Below, in pieces: positions 16,419 to 23,961 of a stretch of DNA of 64,000 nt. Source of the DNA: UBA1127 sp965116355 (GTDB lineage Bacteria > Chloroflexota > Dehalococcoidia > Lucifugimonadales > UBA1127); NCBI GenBank assembly GCA_965116355.1, contig OZ220679.1, forward strand, positions 1,922,001 through 1,986,000, in the 5' to 3' direction. Position 1 is the stretch's first letter, and each line of letters opens with the position of its first letter. The position numbers and the translations under genes were made by a program. Under the pieces are notes generated by a model. It had not been told where the DNA came from. It ran no database searches and was given only the letters and a program-made list of their open reading frames with translations.

Positions 16419-16829
16419 ATGCCTATCTACGAATTCCGGTGCAAAGGCTGTAACGCCAGGGTCTCCATCTTCTTCAAGACCATGAAGGTGGACGCCACGG
16501 GGACCTGCGAGCGATGCGGGAGCGAGGACCTGGTCCGCATCTTCTCCAGCTTCCGCGTGCTGCGAACGCCGTTCGACGTCGGCACCTTCAACAAGAGGGA
16601 GCTGCTGGACGGCGTCAACTACACGGACCCCCAGTCCATGGCCAACATGTTCAAGCGCATGCAGGACACCTTCCAGGATGAGCCGAACGAGCACATGGAC
16701 GAGATGGTGCAGCGGCTGGAGTACGGCGAGGCCGTCGAGAAGGCGATGGACCTGAACATGGGCTCCAACTACAAGGGCGACCCGCACGGCCACGGTCACA
16801 GTCACAGCCACGGCGGGGATGACGACTAG
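16419..16829 (+). CDS. FmdB-family zinc-ribbon protein with His-rich tail
   Basis: A 136-residue protein starting MPIYEFRCKGC, the hallmark of the FmdB/CxxC_CxxC_SSSS putative regulatory family. The zinc ribbon is CKGC at 8-11 and CERC about 20 residues later, followed by FSSFRVLRTPF. The middle is acidic and helical, and the C-terminus is GHGHSHSHGGDDD, a probable metal-binding tail. The ATG at 16419 fits the family start exactly and has no ribosome binding site, consistent with the leaderless promoter just upstream. The function of this family is not established. An in-frame extension upstream lacks family similarity. Confidence 0.82.
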   Translation: MPIYEFRCKGCNARVSIFFKTMKVDATGTCERCGSEDLVRIFSSFRVLRTPFDVGTFNKRELLDGVNYTDPQSMANMFKRMQDTFQDEPNEHMDEMVQRLEYGEAVEKAMDLNMGSNYKGDPHGHGHSHSHGGDDD

Positions 16830-16860
16830 CTGCCTCCTGCCTCCACATTGACAAAAGAAG

Positions 16861-16890
16861 AGAGGGCCGCATCCGCGGCCCTCTCCTTTT
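16861..16890 (+). terminator. Bidirectional terminator between convergent genes
   Basis: Perfect ten-pair stem AGAGGGCCGC / GCGGCCCTCT with loop ATCC, followed by CCTTTT on the plus strand and CTTCTTTTG on the minus strand. It serves the zinc-ribbon gene and the convergent amidohydrolase gene. Confidence 0.82.
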
Positions 16891-16908
16891 GCCCGATATT
16901 GACTTGGC

Positions 16909-17958
16909 CTACACCTTGGCGAACTGCGGGAAGACCTTCAGCGGGTTGTTGTGGATGATGTCGACCACGTCGCTCTCCGTCAGTATGCCCGAGTCGATGT
17001 AGTACTGGAAGATGGGCAGCAGGTCGTCAGAAGTCCGGCCAAGGTTTGCGTCGGACTTGTGGTCGCCTTCCTTCCGGATTGCGCCGCCGGAGCCGGGGGC
17101 TTCGGTGCCGAACGCCGTGGCAGCGGGGCCCCACTGCCGGATCGACAGCGCCAGGTAGTCGATGTCGTACAGGCAGGTGTCGAAGAAGAGGTTGCCGCCC
17201 TCCCAGTCGCCGCGGTGGCGGGAGGAGTCGATGAACCGGTCAAGCGCGCCGCCGCCGTGGGCGATGCAGATGCGCAGGCCCGGGAACCGGCTGAACAGGT
17301 TCTTGCTGTCGTAGCAGAGGATCCGGGAGGCCAGGAACGTCTCGACGACGAAGCCGACCTGGTAGTTGCCGGGAATGTGGGCAATGCGCGGGTCAAGGCA
17401 GTTGGTGCCGTGGATGAAGACCGGCACGTCGTACTTCTGGCAGATTTCGTAGACCGGGCCCCAGTACTTGGTGTCGTTCATGCCCGGGGAGTTGTGGCGG
17501 CCGTCCGGGTCAGGGCTCAGGTACGTGCCGGCGAAGCCGCGCTCCTGAATGTTGAACTCGAACTCGTCGACACAGTTGCCCAGGTCCGGCGCCTCGGCGA
17601 TCTGCGGCAGCATGGTGGTGGACAGGAACCTGTCCGGGAAGTTCTGGGTCTGGTGATGGATGGTGTCATTGGTGAACTCACACCATCGCTTGAGCAGGTG
17701 GCGCGGCATCCAGCCCATCATGCGGAAGGGCCGGGGACCAATGACCTGGACGTCGATGTTGCGGTCGTCCATGAAGTCCACGTGGTACTTGTTGCGCTCG
17801 TACATGAGCTCGTCGCTCAGGTTGGCTGGGCGGTTGCCCGTGCGGAATGGGCTCTCGCCGACGTGACCGGATGCGAACCCCATGTCGATCCAGCTCACTG
17901 TGCCGGGCGGGCCGGATACGTGACCATGAACATCCAGGACTTTCGTGCCATTGAACAT
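16909..17958 (-). CDS. Amidohydrolase-2 (ACMSD-like) metal-dependent hydrolase/decarboxylase
   Basis: A 349-residue TIM-barrel protein of the amidohydrolase_2 family, which includes aminocarboxymuconate-semialdehyde decarboxylase and 5-carboxyvanillate or gamma-resorcylate decarboxylases. The metal-binding HxH is H11 and H13 (LDVHGHV). Later candidates are VFIHGTN, IAHGGG and FGTEAPG, where the last position carries Glu instead of the usual Asp of FGSD. It probably decarboxylates or hydrolyses an aromatic-acid breakdown product. The ATG at 17958 follows AAAGGAGGAGCACT. The gene appears monocistronic, with a promoter somewhere in the 150 bases upstream. Confidence 0.8.
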   Translation of the reverse strand: MFNGTKVLDVHGHVSGPPGTVSWIDMGFASGHVGESPFRTGNRPANLSDELMYERNKYHVDFMDDRNIDVQVIGPRPFRMMGWMPRHLLKRWCEFTNDTIHHQTQNFPDRFLSTTMLPQIAEAPDLGNCVDEFEFNIQERGFAGTYLSPDPDGRHNSPGMNDTKYWGPVYEICQKYDVPVFIHGTNCLDPRIAHIPGNYQVGFVVETFLASRILCYDSKNLFSRFPGLRICIAHGGGALDRFIDSSRHRGDWEGGNLFFDTCLYDIDYLALSIRQWGPAATAFGTEAPGSGGAIRKEGDHKSDANLGRTSDDLLPIFQYYIDSGILTESDVVDIIHNNPLKVFPQFAKV

Positions 17959-18114
17959 AGTGCTCCTCCTTTGTTTGGGCGCCACTAGCCCCGGTATCAA
18001 TTAGGACTGGCGCACATGGTATCACAACAGTCAATTCCTGAGACCCTTCCGGTCCCATGCCGGGCGCGTCTTTTTGCAGCCTTGGCTGCACGGTTCATGC
18101 GGGGCCGTTGACGC

Positions 18115-19062
18115 CTACCTCCAGTCGGGAGTCGCCCGCATCCACTCGGCGTACTCGGCGATGGCGGGCCCGATGGTGTACTGCGGCTTGTAGTCGAGTT
18201 CCTCGCCGATGCGCGAGATGTCCATGAACGGGTCGCTGCGCCAGTTGGGGCTCCTGCCCGGCTGCAGCTCGAAGTTGACGCCGGGCACGGCGGCGGAGAC
18301 CGCGTCGGCGACGTCCTGGTTCGAGGTGCCGTGCCCGCTGCCGATGTTGTAGACCGTGTGGTTGAGGGAGCCGGCCATGGACAGGAGCTGCACGCCCTTG
18401 GAGACGTCCTTGACGTAGGTCCAGTCGGTGAGGTCCTCGGCGAAGGGGACGCCGCCTCGGCCGTAGTCGGGTGGGTTGCCAGTGACGGCGGCGCGGGTCA
18501 TGCGGCTGGGCATGTTGAACCCGCTGTAGTAGAGCGGCCCGTAGATGCTGCCGATGCGCATGAAGACGACGCTGATGCCCGTCTGGCTGGCGTAGAGCGA
18601 GCCGAGGGTCTCAAAGCTCTTCTTGTAGGCCTCCGTTGCGTTGCTCGTGGGCAGCGGCAGTGGCGCGCCCTCCGAGAACGGGCCCTCCCGAAGCCCCAGG
18701 TACACCGACTGGGAGCTGGCCACGAGCACCCGGTCAATGCCGCAGATGCGCGCGGTCTCCATCACGTTGATGAGCCCGCCCATGTTGGTGCGGTACTCGT
18801 CGCCCGGCGAGAGGGAGCCGAGACGCGGGGCCACCATGTGCGCGATGCGGTTGACGCCGTGGGTCCGCACCGCCTCTACGATGCTCAGCGGGTTGGTCAC
18901 ATCGACGTTGGCGATGTGCACTCGCTTGCCGATCTCGTCCTTGAACAGGTCGGGTTCGCGGCGGGAGCTGTGGACGCCGATGACCACGTCTTCGCCGGCG
19001 TCGAGCACGTGGCGGACCGTGTGCATCCCTATGAAGCCCATCCCACCGATGATGAGTAGCAT
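18115..19062 (-). CDS. NAD-dependent epimerase/dehydratase family protein (atypical catalytic motif)
   Basis: A 315-residue extended SDR with Rossmann motif GGMGFIG (5-11) and typical VLVASSQSVY and GSIYGP motifs. The catalytic YxxxK is not conserved: the tyrosine stands in EAYKKSFETLG, where the +4 position is Phe rather than Lys. The protein may therefore bind NAD(P) without classical epimerase chemistry, or use one of the neighbouring lysines. The start at 19062 (MLLIIGG) is preceded by AAAGGGGG and places the Rossmann strand at the N-terminus. Neighbours give no pathway. A second, canonical member is at 59092-60030. Confidence 0.8.
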   Translation of the reverse strand: MLLIIGGMGFIGMHTVRHVLDAGEDVVIGVHSSRREPDLFKDEIGKRVHIANVDVTNPLSIVEAVRTHGVNRIAHMVAPRLGSLSPGDEYRTNMGGLINVMETARICGIDRVLVASSQSVYLGLREGPFSEGAPLPLPTSNATEAYKKSFETLGSLYASQTGISVVFMRIGSIYGPLYYSGFNMPSRMTRAAVTGNPPDYGRGGVPFAEDLTDWTYVKDVSKGVQLLSMAGSLNHTVYNIGSGHGTSNQDVADAVSAAVPGVNFELQPGRSPNWRSDPFMDISRIGEELDYKPQYTIGPAIAEYAEWMRATPDWR

Positions 19063-19095
19063 GCATACCCCCTTTGTATTGGCGGCGTACGGGGC

Positions 19096-19117
19096 GTAGG
19101 GCACAGGTCACCCCTAC
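19096..19117. repeat. Small inverted repeat resembling a dispersed intergenic element
   Basis: GTAGGG (19096-19101) and CCCTAC (19112-19117) enclose GCACAGGTCAC-like sequence. The core GGTCnCCCCTACC recurs in the element at 45873-45912 (GGTCGCCCCTACC), suggesting a degenerate copy of the same intergenic repeat. It lies just upstream of the epimerase gene. Confidence 0.4.
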
Positions 19118-19223
19118 CCGTATCGCATAGGGCGTCAGGATATGCACGGGGTAGGGGGGTGTCAACCCTCGCCGTAGCTACGTCGGACTCCTCCCGCAGT
19201 TGCGGCCGATGGCTGCGTTCGCC

Positions 19224-19252
19224 TTGACACCGGCACCCTGCGCAGATAGATT
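19224..19252 (+). promoter_or_regulatory. Promoter upstream of the BtuF-like gene
   Basis: Perfect TTGACA (19224-19229), 17-base spacer, TAGATT (19247-19252). It would give a leader of about 67 bases before the ATG at 19326. I see no cobalamin riboswitch fold in this leader. Confidence 0.55.
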
Positions 19253-19325
19253 CGGGCCAGCCAGCATCCGCCTCGTCCCGGGCGTCGAGCATGCGCCGGT
19301 GAGCGGCGCAGGGGAGGTGTCCGCC

Positions 19326-20273
19326 ATGGCCCCGACAGCCCAGCGCATCTGTTCACTGTTGCCCAGCGCGACGGAGATTGTGTACGCGCTGGGGCTCGGC
19401 GACCGATTGGTGGCGGTGACCCACGAGTGCGACTACCCCTCGGCGGCGTCGGCGCACCCGGCGGTCACCAGCGCGGGGTTCAACCCGGCGAGCATGTCCA
19501 ACCGCGACATCCACAACCACGTGACCGCGAACGTCCACAGCGGCAGCAGCATCTACACCCTCGACCGGCCGCTGCTGGAGGAGCTGAAGCCTGACCTGAT
19601 CCTCACACAGGAGCTGTGCGACATCTGCGCAGTGTCCTACGACACCGTGCAGGACGCCGTGCGTCACCTTCACGGCGACAACACCGTGCTCTCGCTGGAA
19701 CCGACGTCGTTGTCGGCGATCCTTGACACGATTACCCAGGTCGGCGGCGCGACAGGGACGGAGGAGCAGGCGGCGCGGGTCGTGGCGGAGCTGCAGACCC
19801 GCATCGCGGCGGTCGAGGAGAGCGCCACGGCTGCTTCAGAGCGGCCGCGCGTGTTCACGATGGAGTGGATGGACCCGCCCTTCGCCGGTGGGCACTGGGT
19901 GCCGGAGATGGTTCGGCTCGCGGGCGGGACGGCGGGCATTGTGCCGGAGGGGCAGCCCTCGCGGGAGGTCACGTGGGACGAGATCACGGCATTTGATCCC
20001 GAGTACATCATCGTGATGCCGTGCGGGTACCACCTTGATGCGTTGGAGCTGGAGTTCCGGCTGACGCCTTTCCCGGCCGCGTGGGGCGACCTGAAGGCCG
20101 TTCGCCGCGGGCAGGTGTACGCCGTGGACGCGACGGCGTACTTCAGTCGGCCCGGCCCTCGCGCGGTGGACGGCCTCGAGGTGCTCGCGGAGATCCTGCA
20201 CCCAGAACTGTTCCCACGGCAGAAGCCCCGCAATGCATGGCGGCCGCTGGAGTTGCGGGACTGCGAGCAGTAG
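19326..20273 (+). CDS. BtuF-like periplasmic-binding-fold protein without signal peptide
   Basis: A 315-residue protein of the BtuF/FhuD-type binding-protein family (helical-backbone periplasmic binding fold). Features are RICSLLPSATEIVYALGLGDRLVAVTHECDYP at the N-terminus (motif LPSATEI), LKPDLILTQELCDICAV, and the C-terminal FSRPGPRAVDGLEVLAEILHP. There is no signal peptide or lipobox, and no permease or ATPase gene nearby. Cytosolic relatives are often annotated as cobalamin-binding proteins and are found in many aerobic bacteria; their role is unclear. The ATG at 19326 is preceded by GGGGAGG; an in-frame extension upstream would overlap the predicted promoter. Confidence 0.8.
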   Translation: MAPTAQRICSLLPSATEIVYALGLGDRLVAVTHECDYPSAASAHPAVTSAGFNPASMSNRDIHNHVTANVHSGSSIYTLDRPLLEELKPDLILTQELCDICAVSYDTVQDAVRHLHGDNTVLSLEPTSLSAILDTITQVGGATGTEEQAARVVAELQTRIAAVEESATAASERPRVFTMEWMDPPFAGGHWVPEMVRLAGGTAGIVPEGQPSREVTWDEITAFDPEYIIVMPCGYHLDALELEFRLTPFPAAWGDLKAVRRGQVYAVDATAYFSRPGPRAVDGLEVLAEILHPELFPRQKPRNAWRPLELRDCEQ

Positions 20274-20313
20274 GCGCGGTCTGCAAATGCGCCAACTATA
20301 GGATGGAGCGACG

Positions 20314-20976
20314 ATGAGTTCGGGAGTCCGCAATCGCCTTTTCGTCGGCCTGCTGTTGCTGGCCCTGGGCGGCGTGTTCCTGGCCGAGAACCTCACGGAC
20401 TGGGATTTCGACTGGGGCGACTGGTGGCCGCTGATTCTCATCATCCTGGGTGTCGTGAGCCTTCCGTCGTCGCGCTGGTCCGGCGTCGTGCTCACGCTGG
20501 TGGGCGCGGTCTTCCTCGTCGATAACCTCGACCTGCTTGACGTGAACATCGGCGACTTCTGGCCGGTCGCGCTCATCGCGGTCGGCGTGTGGGTGCTCCT
20601 CGGCGGACTGGGACGGAGCGGACGCAGGGGCCGCGCCGGCGAGACTGCGGCCGATGACATCGACGTTTCGTGCGCCTTTGGCAGCGTCGAACGGCGGGTG
20701 ACCAGCGGGAACTTCCGTGGCGGCAAAGTGTCTGTGATGTTCGGCTCGGCCACCGTGGACTTCCGCGACGCCGTGCTGGAAGGCGGGGCGGCAACGCTGC
20801 ACGTCGAGGTGCTCTTCGGCAGCGCGGAAATCTATGTGCCCGACGGTTGGGCGGTGGAAGTGCAGGCCGACGCCAACCTCAGCAGCATAGAGACAAAGCA
20901 CCGCGCGCCGTCGCAACCGTCTGCCACCCTCACCCTGACCGGCTCTTGCACCTTCGGGGGCATCACGATCGTTTAA
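20314..20976 (+). CDS. LiaF-like membrane protein (DUF5668 + LiaF C-terminal domain)
   Basis: A 220-residue membrane protein. The N-terminal half has about four hydrophobic segments (FVGLLLLALGGVFLAEN, WWPLILIILGVVSL, VVLTLVGAVFLVDNL and FWPVALIAVGVWVLL), each pair spaced by acidic Trp-containing turns, as in LiaF-type transmembrane domains. The C-terminal half (about 115-220) is a beta-rich domain with repeated FGS motifs (CAFGSVERR, VMFGSATVDF, VLFGSAEIYVP) like the cell-wall-active antibiotic response domain. LiaF proteins modulate envelope-stress two-component systems in Firmicutes; no such kinase is nearby. AGGATGGAG precedes the ATG. Confidence 0.8.
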   Translation: MSSGVRNRLFVGLLLLALGGVFLAENLTDWDFDWGDWWPLILIILGVVSLPSSRWSGVVLTLVGAVFLVDNLDLLDVNIGDFWPVALIAVGVWVLLGGLGRSGRRGRAGETAADDIDVSCAFGSVERRVTSGNFRGGKVSVMFGSATVDFRDAVLEGGAATLHVEVLFGSAEIYVPDGWAVEVQADANLSSIETKHRAPSQPSATLTLTGSCTFGGITIV

Positions 20977-21102
20977 TCGTGCTCCCGAGCTCATGCGTTC
21001 GCCAGAAAGAGATGCGCAACGTCATGGTCAAGGGCTGCAAGATGCCTGCCCCTCGTGTTTCTTGCGTATTCCTTACTGGAAAGTATTCGATTGTTGTGGG
21101 AA

Positions 21103-21131
21103 TTGACAACCTCCCACTATTGGCGTAGCTT
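21103..21131 (+). promoter_or_regulatory. Candidate promoter of the dioxygenase-importer run, with inverted repeat over the -35
   Basis: Perfect TTGACA (21103-21108), 17-base spacer, TAGCTT (21126-21131), a weak -10. An inverted repeat GTGGGA (21096-21101) / TCCCAC (21112-21117) brackets the -35 and could be an operator. No regulator gene is adjacent. Confidence 0.45.
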
Positions 21132-21183
21132 TACGAACTACAGCTAGGGGTAAGTTGCGCGATTCAGCAAGGAGGGTGTGGAC

Positions 21184-22605
21184 ATGGTCACGTATATCAA
21201 GGGCAGGGGTGACCGAAACCTCCGGGACCTCGTGGACCTCGAGAGCGGCGTGGTCAGCCGAGAGGTCTACGTAAACGAGGACATTTACGCGCAGGAGCTC
21301 GAGCAAATCTACGGGCGGGCGTGGCTCCTCGTCGGGCACGAGAGCCAGGTTGAGAACCCGGGAGACTTCGTGCTCGGTCGGATGGGCGAGGAGGAGGTCA
21401 TCCTCACGCGCGACCGCAAGGGGCAGATCCACGTCTTCCTGAACACCTGCCGCCACCGCGGCATGAAGGTCTGCCGGTACGACGACGGCAACGCGCTCGT
21501 ATTCACCTGCCCCTTCCATGCCTGGACGTATGACACGGACGGGCGGCTCGTGGGCGTACCACACCACCACGACGCCTACTTTGACGAGCTGGACAAGAGC
21601 CAGTGGGGCCTGGCCGAAGTGGCGCAGATGTGCAACTACTACGGGTCCATCTGGGCGACGTGGGACCCCAAGGCGCCTTCATTCGAGGACTACCTTGGAC
21701 CGTTCCAGCGGACGGTGCGCTGGGCCTTCCAGGCTTCGGACGGCACGGACGCGGGCGTCGAGCTCTACAAGCCGGCGCAGCGGTGGAGGTTGCCTTCCAA
21801 CTGGAAGTTTGGGGCCTTCAGCTTCGCGGGCGACAGCGCCCACGCGGCCATGACGCACCTTTCGGTGAACGCGGCGGCCATCGGCCCGCAGGGCGAGGTC
21901 GAGGGCGGCGGGCGGCACCCGCTGGCGGCGCCGTTCCCCTCCAAGCGCGGATACATGTCGAGCCGCGAGCTGGGTCACGTCGGCCAGCTCGCCATCTACG
22001 AGCAGCCGGGCGTGGCCGACTACCGCGACACGTGGCTGCTCGAACCCGGCGTTGACGACTACTGGCGTGAGACGCGGGAGATCAAGAAGCAGAAGTTCGC
22101 GAACGAGTATCTGCACATGCAGAGCGACGGGCAGTTCCACATCTGGCCCAACGCGACGATGTCCGACTGGCGTATCCTGATGTGGCACCCGCACGGCGTT
22201 GGCATGACGGAGAGCTGGCGCCAATATCAGGTCGACAAGAACGCCCCGAAGCATGTGAAGGACGCCAAGCGGCGGTACGTCATGCGCTACTGCGGGCCCG
22301 CCGGCATCACCGAGTCCGACGACATGGAGAACTGGAACTACGCCCACCCGGCCAGCCTGGGCATGGTGGCGCAGCGGTACCCGTACAACTTCCAGCTGGG
22401 CCTGCACCACAACCATCAAGATGAGCGGATTCCGGGCGTGACCATCGGCGACCGAGGGCCGTCGGAGGAGAACCAGCGCGCACGGCTCCGCCGGTGGGTG
22501 GAGTTCATGGAGGCGGGGAGCTGGGACGACATCTTCCCCGTCCGGAAGAACGGCAAGTCCAACGGCAAGCCGCGCGGCGGCAACGGCATCAGTTCGTCGT
22601 GGTAG
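21184..22605 (+). CDS. Ring-hydroxylating dioxygenase alpha (large) subunit
   Basis: A 473-residue Rieske oxygenase of the two-subunit biphenyl/benzoate dioxygenase class, distinct from the LigXa-type copies elsewhere in the window. The N-terminus shows VSREVYVNEDIYAQELEQIYGRAW. The Rieske site is CRHRGMKVCR followed by CPFHAWTYD. The iron site is NWKFGAFSFAGDSAHAAMTH, with Asp and two His in D-x2-H-x4-H. It should cis-dihydroxylate an aromatic ring together with the beta subunit at 22912. A GTG lies two codons upstream, but AAGGAGGG at 21169-21176 is well spaced only for ATG 21184. A small unknown gene lies between the alpha and beta genes. Confidence 0.9.
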   Translation: MVTYIKGRGDRNLRDLVDLESGVVSREVYVNEDIYAQELEQIYGRAWLLVGHESQVENPGDFVLGRMGEEEVILTRDRKGQIHVFLNTCRHRGMKVCRYDDGNALVFTCPFHAWTYDTDGRLVGVPHHHDAYFDELDKSQWGLAEVAQMCNYYGSIWATWDPKAPSFEDYLGPFQRTVRWAFQASDGTDAGVELYKPAQRWRLPSNWKFGAFSFAGDSAHAAMTHLSVNAAAIGPQGEVEGGGRHPLAAPFPSKRGYMSSRELGHVGQLAIYEQPGVADYRDTWLLEPGVDDYWRETREIKKQKFANEYLHMQSDGQFHIWPNATMSDWRILMWHPHGVGMTESWRQYQVDKNAPKHVKDAKRRYVMRYCGPAGITESDDMENWNYAHPASLGMVAQRYPYNFQLGLHHNHQDERIPGVTIGDRGPSEENQRARLRRWVEFMEAGSWDDIFPVRKNGKSNGKPRGGNGISSSW

Positions 22606-22637
22606 TCGGTGGCCTTACTCGCATCGGAGGATAGCCA

Positions 22638-22886
22638 ATGACGACAGAGGGCGGCGCGCCGAAGTCGGAGCGCAGGCGCGTCAACACGCCGGACGGCATG
22701 TTCATCCGGGACATGCCCGAGGGTACCAAGCTCGAACTGAAGAACGGCGACCTCGTCGAGGTCACGCTGAACGCCAGGGACGGCGGCTGGCTCGTGGGCC
22801 GGGTCGTCGAGAGCGAGCGGCCTGAATCGGTCGGCACGGAGGACTGGATCTTCTTCGCCGACGTGGCCGCGGAGATCGAGGCATAG
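22638..22886 (+). CDS. Small protein of unknown function between dioxygenase subunit genes
   Basis: An 82-residue acidic protein with good coding character and a GGAGGATAGCC ribosome binding site. The central part (LELKNGDLVEVTLNARDGGWLVGRVVES) alternates hydrophobic and polar residues like a small SH3-type beta barrel. No cysteines or histidines are present, so it is not a ferredoxin. It sits 32 bases after the alpha subunit gene and 25 before the beta subunit gene, so it is probably translated with both and may be an accessory or assembly factor. I do not recognise the family. Confidence 0.7.
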   Translation: MTTEGGAPKSERRRVNTPDGMFIRDMPEGTKLELKNGDLVEVTLNARDGGWLVGRVVESERPESVGTEDWIFFADVAAEIEA

Positions 22887-22911
22887 CAAACCTGTACCGG
22901 AGGGGAGTCCC

Positions 22912-23451
22912 GTGACTGTCCAGAGCGCAGAGACCGCATGGGAGCGAATGCTCCTGGAGCGGGAGATCGAGCGGTTCCTGTACGATGAGGCGGCTATGCT
23001 GGACGAGCGGCGCTTCAGCGACTGGGGCGACCTGCTGGCCGAGGATATCCACTACCACATGCCCATACGCCGCAACGTGAAGTTCGGCGAGCAGCACCGC
23101 GAGAACACGGACACGGAGTCGGAGATCTCGTGGTTCGATGAGGGCAAGCGCACGCTCATGGGCCGGGTGCGGCAGCTCAACACCGGCGTGCACTGGCCGG
23201 AGGAGCCGTTCTCGCGCGTGCGGCACATTATCACCAACGTGCGGGTGCTGGCGGTTGACGGCGACGAGGTGGAGGTCAGCAGCAACTTCTTCGTCTGGTC
23301 CAACCGGCTGCGCGACGAGTGCGTCATGTTCATCGGCACGCGGAATGACATTCTCCGGCGGGACAGCGAGACGGGCTGGAAGATCGCCAAGCGGCTGATC
23401 CTGCTGGACCAGAACGTATTGCTGGCCAAGGTGTTTTCCACGTTCTTCTAG
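22912..23451 (+). CDS. Ring-hydroxylating dioxygenase beta (small) subunit
   Basis: A 179-residue protein of the SnoaL/NTF2-like fold that forms the structural beta subunit of alpha3beta3 dioxygenases. Typical features are EIERFLYDEAAMLDERRFSDWGDLLAEDIHYHMPIRR in the N-terminal part (motif LLAEDIHYHMP), RVRHIITNVRV in the middle, and GWKIAKRLILLDQNVLL with FSTFF at the C-terminus. Start is GTG at 22912, chosen because GGAGGGGAG lies upstream and the product has family length. It pairs with the alpha subunit gene at 21184. Confidence 0.92.
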   Translation: MTVQSAETAWERMLLEREIERFLYDEAAMLDERRFSDWGDLLAEDIHYHMPIRRNVKFGEQHRENTDTESEISWFDEGKRTLMGRVRQLNTGVHWPEEPFSRVRHIITNVRVLAVDGDEVEVSSNFFVWSNRLRDECVMFIGTRNDILRRDSETGWKIAKRLILLDQNVLLAKVFSTFF

Positions 23452-23493
23452 GCTGCAACCAAATAGCGAGAACTTGTCAGGGGGAAGTCCGGT

Positions 23494-23844
23494 ATGGCCC
23501 TGAGCGCAGAGTGGCGAACAAGAGGCGCGAAGAACGACGCGATCCTCGTCCTGGACGGGGACGGCGCCATTCGCGAGGCCATTGCGTGCAACGACACAAT
23601 CCTGTCACGCTTCCTGACTGAGCAGCTGGCCGATCTCGACAGCTGGCGAGGGCAGTCGCTGGTCGAGGGCGAGCAGCGTGAGCCGGAGGCGTGGGGGGAG
23701 CTCGTCATCTCGCGCGCGGGGACGGGAGAGGTCATCGAGGCCGACCCGGAGCTCTTCTGGCAGGGGATCTATCTCTGGTTCCGCTCTCACGGCATCGACT
23801 ATGACACGCCCATGAAGCGGAGCAACTCGCTGATAGAGGACTGA
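23494..23844 (+). CDS. Unknown protein of the dioxygenase operon
   Basis: A 116-residue acidic protein with no signal peptide or membrane segment. It starts MALSAEWRTRGAKNDAILVL and ends MKRSNSLIED. The ribosome binding site is weak (CAGGGGGAAG). It lies 42 bases after the beta subunit gene in the same orientation. The family is not recognised. Position suggests a pathway-specific accessory role, as for the small gene at 22638. The gap of 117 bases to the importer genes could hold another promoter. Confidence 0.65.
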   Translation: MALSAEWRTRGAKNDAILVLDGDGAIREAIACNDTILSRFLTEQLADLDSWRGQSLVEGEQREPEAWGELVISRAGTGEVIEADPELFWQGIYLWFRSHGIDYDTPMKRSNSLIED

Positions 23845-23961
23845 TTGCCCGGAACCGTTTGAGCAAATCCGGCGTTTAATACACGGCTTCGGACGGGAGC
23901 GTGCCCAGGCAGCCCCGTCACAGCTCAGGGAAACAGGTCACGATCAATGAGGAGGGGCGCA

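Noticed and set aside
19253..19325. Cobalamin riboswitch before the BtuF-like gene
   Set aside because: The leader is only about 70 bases and has no recognisable B12-box; too short for the aptamer.
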